In this document: positions 7,753 to 15,314 of the stretch, piece after piece
Position numbering within the stretch: position 1 is the stretch's first letter
Layout of the letters: each line of letters starts with the position of its first letter
Assembly (NCBI RefSeq): GCF_001573155.1
Contig: NZ_JRWG01000010.1
Location: forward strand, 1 to 64,000
Origin: Aequorivita aquimaris
Lineage (GTDB): Bacteria; Bacteroidota; Bacteroidia; Flavobacteriales; Flavobacteriaceae
Length of the DNA: 64,000 nt
Reading direction: 5' to 3'
Position numbers and translations under genes: made by a program
The notes under the pieces: model-generated
What the model saw: the letters and a program-made list of their open reading frames with translations, nothing else
Told to the model about the DNA's origin: nothing
Databases searched by the model: none

Positions 7753-9933
7753 TTAAAACTTCACCGTAGCTCCCACTAAAAAATTAATCGTAGCCTGCGG
7801 ATAATATCCCGCGCCTTCCACGGTAGTAACGGTTCCGGGATCGCTGAAATCATCATCATAAGTATAAAAGTATCCGTTGGAAATATATTCCACGTTGAAA
7901 ATATTGTTCACCAAGGCCGAAAAAACTACTTCCTTTACCCACGGAAGCGAGTCCAAAGTGTAAACAATATTTAAGTCGTTCACGAAATAACTGTCCAATT
8001 TTGAAGCTTCGCTGTCAATATTGCCCATATATTGTTCGCCCACAAATTTTGAAAGAAAGCCCAATTGCAATTTCTGGATTGGCGAATATTCCAGCATATT
8101 TCCTGCGACTACCGAAGGCGAAAAGGAAATGTTCGTGTTACCCAAATTGACCAATTCCCCATCGCGGGAAGTTACGAAATCCACATTTTTATTGGTGCTC
8201 AAAGCGATATTTGGCAGCGTTCGCAAATTTTTCAAAAGCTGTATTTCAGCATCCACTTCCAGCCCCAAACGGTAGCTTTTTCCGCTGCTTGTTCGCAACG
8301 GTGCGCCCACATCGTTCAACTCCCCGGAAAGTACCAATTGGTCTTTATAATTCATATAATAAATATTGGTGTTGACCTTTGCCTTTTCGGAGAAGAATCG
8401 CCATCCAAGTTCAAAATCGTCCAATTTCTCGGGCGTAACAATTCCCTGTTCGTAATCATTTCGTGAAGGCTCGCGATGCGCCTTTCCATAGGAGAAATAG
8501 AACTGGTTTGAAGGGTTCAATTTATAGGTCAATCCCGCTTTTGGGTTGAAAAAGGAATAGTCTTCATCTACGGTCAAAGCTTCCAAATCTGAAGTAATCC
8601 CCGAAATATTATAGTTCAAAAACCGTCCCTGCAAATCGCCGAAAACGCTCCACTTTTCGCTGAATCGATACGTTGCTTTGGAAAAAACGGTGAATTCACT
8701 TTTTTCTCCGTTCCCTTCATAATAACGATCGCGAATTTCAGAATTGCTGGCGTAGCGTGCCCAGATTACCTCGCCGTAATGGTCACCGGTGTAATAGCTG
8801 TAAAACGCCCCGCCAGTAAAATCAATTTTATTGTTTTTGTAATTCACGTTCGCATTCGCCGCGTAAAAATCGTTATCGAGCCAGCGGCGGCGGATTAAAT
8901 CGGTTGTATTTATGGTATCACCGCCAATTTCTATGGGTTCAAAACCGTAGGTTTCAAAATCTTCATCCTCTTTGTATTGTTCAAAATAACCCTTCCCTTT
9001 TGTGTAATTCAACGAAACGTTGGTGCTCCAATTATTGTTGAAACGCTGGTTCCAAAGCAATTGATAATGGTCTTGGGCATAATTATCTACTTCGTTGTCA
9101 TAAAACTGAATGTTTCCGTCTTCATCGGTGTACATTCCGGCAGAATTAAAGGTACGGTCGTTTTCAAGCTTTTCGGGATCTTCCAAACCATTCCACGACT
9201 GATAGGTTTCTTCTCTTCCACCAAAAACCAAAGCCTTAATCAACGTGTTTCTATTCACAAAAGCTGCTTGTAGAAAATAGGATTTCAAGTCGGAACTTGC
9301 CCTATCTATATATCCGTCGGATTGGATAGTGGAAAGTCTTCCCCCCACTTCAAAATGGTCAGAAAGCAAGCCAGTGCTGAACTTGACGTTATGTTTGTGT
9401 GTATTATAACTTCCGAAGGAATTTGCAATTTCACCATACGCTTCGTTTGAAACAGCATCGCTCAACAAATTTAAACTCGCACCAAAAGCGCCCGAACCGT
9501 TGGTGGAAGTTCCCACGCCGCGCTGTAATTGCAGACTTTGCACCGAGGAAGTAAAATCGGGCAGATTCACCCAAAACGTGCCTTGGCTTTCGGAATCGTT
9601 ATACGGAATTCCATTCAGCGTAACATTTACGCGCGAAGCATCGCTCCCACGAACACGAATGTAGGTATAGCCCACGCCAGCGCCAGCATCGCTCGTGGTA
9701 ACCACCGACGGAAGATAGTTGAGCATATACGGAATGTCCTGCCCGAGGTTTCGTTTTTCGAGCTCCTCTTTATCGAGGTTTGAGTGGGTAATTGGTGAAT
9801 CGGCATCTACTCGCACGGCCTGTACCAAAACTTCGTCCAAAGCTTCAATTTTTGTGGAATCCTGCGTTTTTTCCTGCGCGGAAACGGTAATAAAAAGAGA
9901 AGTAAAAACTGTGGTAATCAATAACTTTTTCAT
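7753..9933 (-). CDS. TonB-dependent receptor, probable thiamine uptake
   Basis: 726 residues. A signal peptide (1-19, ending TVSAQ) precedes a putative TonB box (DEVLVQAVRV, about 33-42). The plug domain (about 48-160) includes IRVRGSDASRVNVTLNGIPY and FGASLNLLS, and a 22-strand-type barrel ends in the aromatic residue typical of outer-membrane proteins (VGATVKF). There is no N-terminal carboxypeptidase-like or signalling domain. The upstream TPP riboswitch and terminator point to thiamine or a derivative as substrate. In Bacteroidota, TPP-controlled receptors of this kind are the proposed thiamine outer-membrane transporters. Energy comes from TonB-ExbBD elsewhere. Confidence 0.88.
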   Translation of the reverse strand: MKKLLITTVFTSLFITVSAQEKTQDSTKIEALDEVLVQAVRVDADSPITHSNLDKEELEKRNLGQDIPYMLNYLPSVVTTSDAGAGVGYTYIRVRGSDASRVNVTLNGIPYNDSESQGTFWVNLPDFTSSVQSLQLQRGVGTSTNGSGAFGASLNLLSDAVSNEAYGEIANSFGSYNTHKHNVKFSTGLLSDHFEVGGRLSTIQSDGYIDRASSDLKSYFLQAAFVNRNTLIKALVFGGREETYQSWNGLEDPEKLENDRTFNSAGMYTDEDGNIQFYDNEVDNYAQDHYQLLWNQRFNNNWSTNVSLNYTKGKGYFEQYKEDEDFETYGFEPIEIGGDTINTTDLIRRRWLDNDFYAANANVNYKNNKIDFTGGAFYSYYTGDHYGEVIWARYASNSEIRDRYYEGNGEKSEFTVFSKATYRFSEKWSVFGDLQGRFLNYNISGITSDLEALTVDEDYSFFNPKAGLTYKLNPSNQFYFSYGKAHREPSRNDYEQGIVTPEKLDDFELGWRFFSEKAKVNTNIYYMNYKDQLVLSGELNDVGAPLRTSSGKSYRLGLEVDAEIQLLKNLRTLPNIALSTNKNVDFVTSRDGELVNLGNTNISFSPSVVAGNMLEYSPIQKLQLGFLSKFVGEQYMGNIDSEASKLDSYFVNDLNIVYTLDSLPWVKEVVFSALVNNIFNVEYISNGYFYTYDDDFSDPGTVTTVEGAGYYPQATINFLVGATVKF

Positions 9934-9996
9934 TCGTAAAAAATATTTTATACGAATAAAAGGGGCGTTATTCTTGGTTTGTTAAATGGTTTATAT

Positions 9997-10041
9997 AAAA
10001 AAACCCTGAAAACATTGCGCCTCGCAATATTACAGGGGGTT
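9997..10041 (-). terminator. Terminator of the riboswitch expression platform
   Basis: On the minus strand a long hairpin pairs AACCC...ATATTGCG with CGCAATG...GGGTT and ends in seven T. It lies between the TPP aptamer and the TonB receptor start (64 bases upstream of the ATG), the usual place for a transcription-attenuation platform. Confidence 0.8.
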
Positions 10042-10049
10042 CTTATTTG

Positions 10050-10192
10050 TATCCCTTGGCGGCATTACCCGCCCAGGTTCTTTGGGTATAATCTCAGCTT
10101 CTTCGAGTTATGAGTTATGAGTTATGAGTTATGAGTTTTAAGTCTCACCTCTCACCACTACTGGCTCAAGACTAAAATCCGCACCCCTTTGA
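10050..10192 (-). promoter_or_regulatory. TPP (THI-element) riboswitch with a repeat-expanded arm
   Basis: Reading the minus strand, the conserved blocks appear in order: AAAGGGGTGC (10190-10181), GCTGAGATTATACCC, AAAGAACCTGGGCGGGTAATGCC and GCCAAGGGATAC (to 10050). These match the pyrimidine- and pyrophosphate-sensing arms of the TPP aptamer. Between the first and second block, the variable P3 extension is enlarged and contains about four copies of the heptamer TCATAAC. Bound TPP would be expected to favour the downstream terminator and shut off the receptor. Confidence 0.93.
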
Positions 10193-10201
10193 GATGTTCG
10201 G

Positions 10202-10209
10202 CAAAAGTA
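10202..10209 (-). promoter_or_regulatory. Promoter -7 box for the TPP riboswitch transcript
   Basis: TACTTTTG on the minus strand matches the Bacteroidota -7 consensus TAnnTTTG. It places the transcription start a few bases before the conserved first block of the aptamer. No clear -33 box was picked out. Confidence 0.65.
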
Positions 10210-10248
10210 CATTTCTTTTTTCAATTTCTCCAAATACTCCCGCATCGT

Positions 10249-10288
10249 TTTCGATTTCGATTTCGGTTTCGGTATCGGTTTCGATTTT
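10249..10288. repeat. Hexanucleotide microsatellite (TTTCGA/TTTCGG)n
   Basis: About six degenerate copies of TTTCGR lie between the divergent promoters of the riboswitch transcript and the hybrid kinase. Such a tract can change length by slippage and would alter spacing in this 130-base shared promoter region. Confidence 0.7.
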
Positions 10289-10327
10289 TTTATCATATCC
10301 TTAATACTTCCCCGTTTCATTACTATT

Positions 10328-10335
10328 TACATTTG
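10328..10335 (+). promoter_or_regulatory. Promoter -7 box of hybrid kinase, leaderless spacing
   Basis: TACATTTG matches TAnnTTTG, and its last base lies five bases before the A of the kinase ATG. With the normal -7 placement the transcript would begin at or next to the start codon. Confidence 0.55.
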
Positions 10336-10339
10336 AACG

Positions 10340-12820
10340 ATGGCCACTTCAAAGAACAAATTCACCTTTAAAATCATCCTCAGCTACCTTGTTTTGGGGG
10401 CTTTGGCTGTGTTAGTGGGCTTTTTTTTATATTCCGAATTCAAAAATTTCACTGCGGAATCAACAGAAACCACAGGCGAAAAAAAGTTTATTGAAACCGG
10501 AACCCTCATCAATTTGGTTTACGAGACCGATGGCTTTTCGAGGCTCGCGCTTTTAACCGAAAGCGATGAAGATTTTGAAAAATATATGGCGAAGACCGAT
10601 TCGCTTTTCAGAAAAATAGACGAGATAAAATCGCTTACCACCAACGATTTTCAGCTAAAACAATTGGATAGCGTAAAATCGCTGCTCAAGGAAAAGAACC
10701 GAAACATTGAACAGTTGCGAATTCTTCGTTTGACGAACCAAAAAGACACTTCGCTGGACGACATTATGCGCGAGGTGCGAAAACTGGAAGCCTCCGTAGG
10801 CTTGAATTCGGTGGAGTCGTTAATCAGGAATCCGTCAAAATTGAAACCGCGCGAACGCAGCATTTGGCAGAAATATGCCGATTATCTCAACAGTGATGCC
10901 GCACGCGACACATCCACCGTAAAGTCGAAAACCGTAGATTCCATGCTCGTTGCCGCACGGTATATTGTTGCCGAAGCGAAAAAGGAAAATTCGAGAATTC
11001 GCGAATCGTTGATACAAAAAGAGAACGAATTGATTCGCAACGACCTCAACATTTCGGAACGTTTGCGCGAAATAATTGCCAGTTTTGACCGTGAAATTAC
11101 AAAGAACAACAATCTGGAAAAGCAGCAGCGGGCAAAATCCATGGAACGCACCAAGGAAATCCTGAAGTTTGCCGGTATTCTGGGCGGTATCGTGGTTTTG
11201 CTGTTTTCATACTTTATCCTTTCAGATTTTTTTAGGGCGGAACGGTTTAAAAAGAATTTGGAAGAATCCAAAAATTATGCGGAATCGCTTTTGAAAAGCC
11301 GCGAACAGCTCATTTCCACCGTAAGCCACGATTTAAAAACACCTTTAAATACCATCAGCGGCTATTCCGAATTATTTGAAAATTCAAACCTTTCCGAAAA
11401 GCAGAAATACTATTTAGGGCAAATCACTTCCAGCTCGCATTTTATATCGCACTTGGTGGATGATTTGCTGGATTTCTCCAAATTGGAAGCGGGAAAATTG
11501 CCCATTGAAAGTGTTCCCTTTTCTTTGGAAAATATTATCGTTGAAGCCGGGAATGCCGTAAAACAGCAGTTTCCGCAGAAAGCTGTCGATTTGAAGTTTT
11601 CCATTTCGCAGGAAATCAAAAGCAAAATTTATGAAAGCGACCCGCTGCGGATTCGGCAGATTATAAATAATCTCGTCGGCAATGCTTTCAAATTTACCGA
11701 AAATGGAAGCGTTGAAATTAAGGTTGAAGAACTTGACACTTCGACTGCGCTCAGTGTTCCAAAAATTTCCAAAATAAAAATCTCCGTAATCGATACTGGA
11801 ATTGGCATTTCCGAAGAAAAACAGCAACTTATTTTCAATGAATTTACACAGGCCGAAACAGAGATAGCACACAAATTTGGCGGTAGTGGTTTAGGATTGG
11901 CAATTTCAAAAAAACTCACCGAGCTTTTGGGCGGAAGCCTAAAGGTGGAAAGTGTTTTGGGGGAAGGAAGCAACTTTATTTTAACCCTTCCGCTGAAAAA
12001 TTCAGATAGGATTTTGACGAAAACCATTCCGAAGGAAAACATTTCGTTTGAAGGTCTGAAAGCCGTAATTATAGACGATGACCAGTCGATGCGTGCCCTG
12101 TTGCAGGAAATTTTTGAGCAGATGGATATTGCCTCGGAAGCATTTGAAAGTTATGAGCATTTTCGAATCGGTTCGGATTTCGTCCCGATAGCTATCGGGA
12201 TCGATTTCGTTTTAACCGACATACAAATGCCAAAAACCGACGGGTTTACGGTTTTGAAAAAACTAAAAAATGGTGAAATAAATTCCTATAAAAACCAGCC
12301 AATTATAGCAATGACGGGAAGTAGGGAGCACAGCCGCGATTTCTACCTCAAAAAAGGTTTTTCTGAAATGCTGCCGAAACCCTTTTCAAAACAGGAACTG
12401 GTTGCGGTTTTGGAGCGCATTTTTCCAAACCGCAGGAATTTTTCGGAAGAAAAAATTGTGGATGAAATTTTCAAATCAAATTCCACAGACAATGGAAAAT
12501 TCGACCTTTCCCTTTTAGAATCTTTTTTAAATACGCCCGAAGCCTTGGAAGAAGTGCTGGAAGTTTTCAACGTCCAAACCGAAAAAGATCTGCAGCAAAT
12601 CAAAAATTCAATTGCGGAAAATGACACAAAAACTATTTCTGAAATTGCCCACCGAATGCTCACGATGTTCCGCCAAATAAGGGCGAAGGAAGTGATTCCC
12701 ATTCTCGAAAAAATGGAGGATTACACAGCCGAAACAGTTGAACCTGTGGAAATGAAGATGGATTTTGAAAAGCTCATTTTGAACATTCGGGATTTACAAA
12801 ATGCGCTTTCTAATAGCTGA
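10340..12820 (+). CDS. Hybrid histidine kinase (HisKA-HATPase-REC-Hpt)
   Basis: 826 residues. Two membrane spans (about 12-32 and 276-296) enclose a 240-residue, mostly helical periplasmic sensor. Then come HisKA with H330 in STVSHDLKTPLNTISGYSE, HATPase with NLVGNAFKFTENG and GGSGLGLAISKKL, a receiver (about 572-695) with acceptor D627 in VLTDIQMPKTDG, and a C-terminal Hpt domain with H771 in EIAHRMLTMFRQI. All phosphorelay residues are intact. It converges with the sigma-54 regulator with one base between stop codons, so the pair probably form one relay. Two palindromic repeats have been captured in the coding sequence, adding roughly 10 codons at the HATPase hairpin (near 466-475) and 9 codons in the receiver (near 613-622). 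Confidence 0.93.
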   Translation: MATSKNKFTFKIILSYLVLGALAVLVGFFLYSEFKNFTAESTETTGEKKFIETGTLINLVYETDGFSRLALLTESDEDFEKYMAKTDSLFRKIDEIKSLTTNDFQLKQLDSVKSLLKEKNRNIEQLRILRLTNQKDTSLDDIMREVRKLEASVGLNSVESLIRNPSKLKPRERSIWQKYADYLNSDAARDTSTVKSKTVDSMLVAARYIVAEAKKENSRIRESLIQKENELIRNDLNISERLREIIASFDREITKNNNLEKQQRAKSMERTKEILKFAGILGGIVVLLFSYFILSDFFRAERFKKNLEESKNYAESLLKSREQLISTVSHDLKTPLNTISGYSELFENSNLSEKQKYYLGQITSSSHFISHLVDDLLDFSKLEAGKLPIESVPFSLENIIVEAGNAVKQQFPQKAVDLKFSISQEIKSKIYESDPLRIRQIINNLVGNAFKFTENGSVEIKVEELDTSTALSVPKISKIKISVIDTGIGISEEKQQLIFNEFTQAETEIAHKFGGSGLGLAISKKLTELLGGSLKVESVLGEGSNFILTLPLKNSDRILTKTIPKENISFEGLKAVIIDDDQSMRALLQEIFEQMDIASEAFESYEHFRIGSDFVPIAIGIDFVLTDIQMPKTDGFTVLKKLKNGEINSYKNQPIIAMTGSREHSRDFYLKKGFSEMLPKPFSKQELVAVLERIFPNRRNFSEEKIVDEIFKSNSTDNGKFDLSLLESFLNTPEALEEVLEVFNVQTEKDLQQIKNSIAENDTKTISEIAHRMLTMFRQIRAKEVIPILEKMEDYTAETVEPVEMKMDFEKLILNIRDLQNALSNS
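11736..11757. repeat. Palindromic repeat captured inside the kinase HATPase domain
   Basis: ACACT and AGTGT arms flank the core CGACTGCGCTC (11742-11752). The same 11-base core occurs in the intergenic palindrome at 59358-59377. The encoded peptide LDTSTALSV lies in a beta-hairpin between KVEE and KISKIKISVIDTG, where homologous kinases usually have a short turn. Confidence 0.6.
12176..12210. repeat. 18-bp palindrome with flanking 8-bp direct repeats, inside the kinase receiver domain
   Basis: The perfect palindrome TCCCGATAGCTATCGGGA occupies 12183-12200. It is bounded by direct repeats GATTTCGT at 12176-12183 and 12203-12210. Removing one repeat plus the palindrome takes out 27 bases, exactly nine codons, and rejoins GSDF directly to VLTDIQMP, the normal receiver spacing. 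This has the form of an insertion with target duplication that kept the frame. Confidence 0.8.
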
Positions 12821-12821
12821 T

Positions 12822-14183
12822 TTACAAATCTATTTGATAATGTTCCAGTTTGTTATAAAGCGTTTTGCGGGTAATATTCAGCAGTTTTGCGGCTTTGGTT
12901 TTATTGAACTCGGCTTCCTTTAAAGCGTTCAAAATAAGCTGTTTTTCGTTGCTTTCCTTTGAAAAATCTACGGTTTCCTTTTTCGTTTTTTCAGCAAACA
13001 AAACTTCCCGCGGAATCACTTCCAACGGAATCAATCGGGAATTGGTCAACAAAACGGAACGCTTGATTACGTTTTTCAACTCGCGCAAATTGCCCGGCCA
13101 AGCATAGTTTTTGAATGCTTCCTCCACTTCTTTTGAAAGTCCGATTACTTCCTTTCCCAAAGATTTGTTCGCTTCGTTTAAAAAATATTCAATAAACAGA
13201 AAAAGGTCCTCTTTCCGTTCGTGTAGCGATGGTATGTGGATGGAAAATTCATTCAACCGATGATATAAATCCTCGCGGAATTTTCCCTCGGAAACGGCTT
13301 TCAGCAAGTCTTCATTCGTTGCGGAAAGTATCCGTACATCCACGTCAATTTCGGTATTGCTGCCCACGGGTTTTATGCGGCGTTCCTGCAAAGCGCGAAG
13401 CAATTGGATCTGGTTTTCGTAGGAAAGATTACCCACTTCATCCAAAAAAAGTGTACCTCCGTCTGCCGCTTCAAAATGGCCTTTTTTGTCGTTTACCGCG
13501 CCCGTAAAACTTCCCTTTATGTGGCCGAAAAATTCGCTGGCGGCAATCTCTTTCGGAATGGCGCCGCAGTCCACGGCAACAAAATTTTTATCTTTTCGGG
13601 AACTATAATTGTGGATTGCTTTTGCAGCAACCTCTTTCCCCGTTCCGCTTTCGCCTTGAATAAGCACGCACATATCCGTTGGCCCGACCAGCTTTAAATA
13701 TTCATTGAATTTTTTGGAGGCTTCGCTGATGCCGATGACAAATTTGGGTTTTTCGGAAGTTGGTTGGGAAGCAGGTTGTTTTGGCTCAACAGTTTCTGAA
13801 ATAGGTTCTTCCGAAGATTCCGTATTTTGAAAATCCGCTTCAATAATCATCAATAATTCTTCTGGCCGAAACGGTTTCGAAATATAATCCAGCGCCCCTT
13901 TTTTTATGGCTTTTACCGCTGTATCCACTTCGGCATAACCCGTCATTAAAATCACTTTAGTGTTTGGGGAGGTTTTTTGGGAAAATTCAAGCAAGTCAAG
14001 ACCCGAATCATCCGGCAGCTTTAAATCGGTTATCAGCAAATCGAACTTGTTTTCAGAAATGGTTTTTCGGGCATTTTCGCCTGAAAGCGAAACAGAGACA
14101 TTAAAACCTTTTCGTTCCAAAAAAGAGGTGAGCATCTTTCCAAAAGCTACATCGTCTTCAACTATATGTATTTGCTGCGCCAT
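12822..14183 (-). CDS. Sigma-54-dependent response regulator (NtrC type)
   Basis: 453 residues from the ATG at 14183 (MAQQIHIVEDD); the 15 codons upstream do not resemble a receiver. The receiver has D53 in LLITDLKLPDDSG. A Pro/Glu-rich linker (about 125-150) leads to the AAA+ domain with Walker A GESGTGKE, the sigma-54 contact loop as GSFTGA rather than GAFTGA, and Walker B LFLDEVGNL. A Fis-type helix-turn-helix (NKTKAAKLLNITRKTLYNKL) ends the protein. It activates sigma-54 RNA polymerase when phosphorylated. It sits head-to-tail against the hybrid kinase gene and 81 bases downstream of the kinase-independent PepSY-like gene it may control. Confidence 0.93.
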   Translation of the reverse strand: MAQQIHIVEDDVAFGKMLTSFLERKGFNVSVSLSGENARKTISENKFDLLITDLKLPDDSGLDLLEFSQKTSPNTKVILMTGYAEVDTAVKAIKKGALDYISKPFRPEELLMIIEADFQNTESSEEPISETVEPKQPASQPTSEKPKFVIGISEASKKFNEYLKLVGPTDMCVLIQGESGTGKEVAAKAIHNYSSRKDKNFVAVDCGAIPKEIAASEFFGHIKGSFTGAVNDKKGHFEAADGGTLFLDEVGNLSYENQIQLLRALQERRIKPVGSNTEIDVDVRILSATNEDLLKAVSEGKFREDLYHRLNEFSIHIPSLHERKEDLFLFIEYFLNEANKSLGKEVIGLSKEVEEAFKNYAWPGNLRELKNVIKRSVLLTNSRLIPLEVIPREVLFAEKTKKETVDFSKESNEKQLILNALKEAEFNKTKAAKLLNITRKTLYNKLEHYQIDL

Positions 14184-14244
14184 TATATTTTGTGAGACCG
14201 TAAAAATAGTGAGTATATGGCTGGGCAAACTTTAAATTTATCAT

Positions 14245-14275
14245 AAAAAAAGGCGCCCAATTTATGGACGCCTTT
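14245..14275 (-). terminator. Terminator after the PepSY-like gene
   Basis: Stem AAAGGCG/CGCCTTT with additional CC/GG pairs around a short AT-rich loop, followed on the minus strand by a T run. It isolates the PepSY-like gene from the sigma-54 regulator downstream. Confidence 0.8.
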
Positions 14276-14307
14276 CCCAGAAGTATTGAATCTAAAATAC
14301 CTGCAGC

Positions 14308-14694
14308 TTACTGCTTCTTTAATTCATTTTTAATCCACTCGCCTTTTGCGTTTGCATACACCGTTGCTTTTTTGGCATCGGCAGTGGCAAGTTCGATTTT
14401 ATAGTCTCCCTGTGCATTCACATAAGCCTTAGAAATAGTGGCACCGCTAAAATCCTTAGCTACGGCGTCTTTAACGGTTTGTGGTACCTCAGAAGCTTTT
14501 ACTTCTTTATAGTCTTGAACAGGAACAGCAACCTCAGCAATTTCGGCATCTTGTGCAGCCTCAATTCTGCTTTCCACTTGCGCTTCCACGGCAGTTTGTT
14601 TTTGCTCGTTCATTGCCGTTGGCTCTTTATCTTGCGCGGTTGCTGCGGTTAAACCTCCCAAGACGATTGCTGTACTTAAAATTAACTTTTTCAT
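14308..14694 (-). CDS. Secreted PepSY-like (BLIP-fold) small protein
   Basis: 128 residues. A signal peptide (1-20, cut after TAATA) is followed by a low-complexity Glu/Ala/Gln region (about 22-62), then a PepSY-like repeat: VPQTVKDAVAKDFSGATISK, AYVNAQGDYKIELA, KATVYANAKGEWIKNELKK. This alternation of helix, strand and strand is seen in DUF2874/PepSY periplasmic proteins of Bacteroidota. The function is unknown. It is monocistronic. A sigma-54-like promoter and an upstream palindrome precede it, and a sigma-54 activator gene is next to it. Confidence 0.7.
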   Translation of the reverse strand: MKKLILSTAIVLGGLTAATAQDKEPTAMNEQKQTAVEAQVESRIEAAQDAEIAEVAVPVQDYKEVKASEVPQTVKDAVAKDFSGATISKAYVNAQGDYKIELATADAKKATVYANAKGEWIKNELKKQ

Positions 14695-14755
14695 TGTTTT
14701 TTGATTTTAAAAAAATTATTTATTCGTTTCTAAGTTTGTTTGTTGCCTTGTAAAT

Positions 14756-14771
14756 AGAAAAAGTAGTGCCA
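14756..14771 (-). promoter_or_regulatory. Candidate sigma-54 promoter (-24/-12) of the PepSY-like gene
   Basis: On the minus strand TGGCAC (14771-14766), five bases, then TTTCT (14760-14756). The -24 element is perfect; the -12 element differs from TTGCT by one base. It is 62 bases upstream of the gene start, and the sigma-54 activator is the neighbouring gene. Confidence 0.45.
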
Positions 14772-14877
14772 CAGAAAAAAGGCAACGGCAATAATTCTTA
14801 AAAAACTGAAAAACAGCATTTTAATTTATTCTTTAAGACAAATAGAATTTTAAAAATTGTGTAATGAACAGTACAGT

Positions 14878-14894
14878 TGTGTAAAATTTACACA
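14878..14894. promoter_or_regulatory. Palindrome, candidate upstream activating site
   Basis: TGTGTAAAATTTACACA has perfect 8-base arms around one base. Further TGTGTAA half-sites lie at about 14858 and 14900. It is about 107 bases upstream of the candidate -24 element, the distance at which sigma-54 activators usually bind. A weak terminator for arfB is the other reading, although no T run is obvious. Confidence 0.45.
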
Positions 14895-14909
14895 GTTTGT
14901 GTGTAAACG

Positions 14910-15314
14910 TTATTCAATTTTGGGCGGTTTGCGGTGTGATTTTTTTAGCGCATTCTCTTTTTTCGATTTTAAGCGTTTTTCAATCGCGCCTTTTGAAGGT
15001 TTTGTTTTCTTTCGCGGTTTTGCGACTTTAAGGTTTTTTTGAATCAATTCAACAAGCCTTTCAATAACGATTGCTTTGTTGCGGTGCTGGCTTCGGGTTT
15101 CGCCACATTGCAGGGTAATTATCCCTTCGGAAGAAATTTTTGGGGAAAGTTTGTTGTAGATTCGTTCCTTTTCAGTTTCCGAAAGTGCTTCGGAAGTTTC
15201 CAAATTAAAGGACACCCCCACCTTTGAAGCCGTTTTGTTCACGTGCTGCCCGCCCGGCCCACTGCTGCGGATGGCTTTAAAGGAAAGTTCAGAAATTAAT
15301 TGCTCCGTGTTCAT
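14910..15314 (-). CDS. arfB: Alternative ribosome-rescue factor ArfB (peptidyl-tRNA hydrolase)
   Basis: 134 residues. The release-factor catalytic motif GGQ sits in RSSGPGGQHVNKTASKV (about 17-33). The basic C-terminal tail (KPRKKTKPSKGAIEKRLKSK and onwards) enters the mRNA channel of stalled ribosomes. It hydrolyses peptidyl-tRNA on non-stop ribosomes. Its ATG overlaps the stop codon of the DUF4301 gene by four bases, so the two are translationally coupled. Confidence 0.94.
   Translation of the reverse strand: MNTEQLISELSFKAIRSSGPGGQHVNKTASKVGVSFNLETSEALSETEKERIYNKLSPKISSEGIITLQCGETRSQHRNKAIVIERLVELIQKNLKVAKPRKKTKPSKGAIEKRLKSKKENALKKSHRKPPKIE

Noticed and set aside
10249-10288. CRISPR-like repeat array
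   Set aside because: The unit is only six bases with no spacers; it is a microsatellite. No other array was seen in the window.
10138-10320. 60-residue Lys/Pro/Ser-rich frame on the minus strand (MKRGSIKDMIKKSKPIPKPK onwards)
   Set aside because: It spans the hexamer microsatellite, the riboswitch promoter box and the first TPP block, so its repeated K-P/K-S dipeptides come from the microsatellite. No independent coding evidence.
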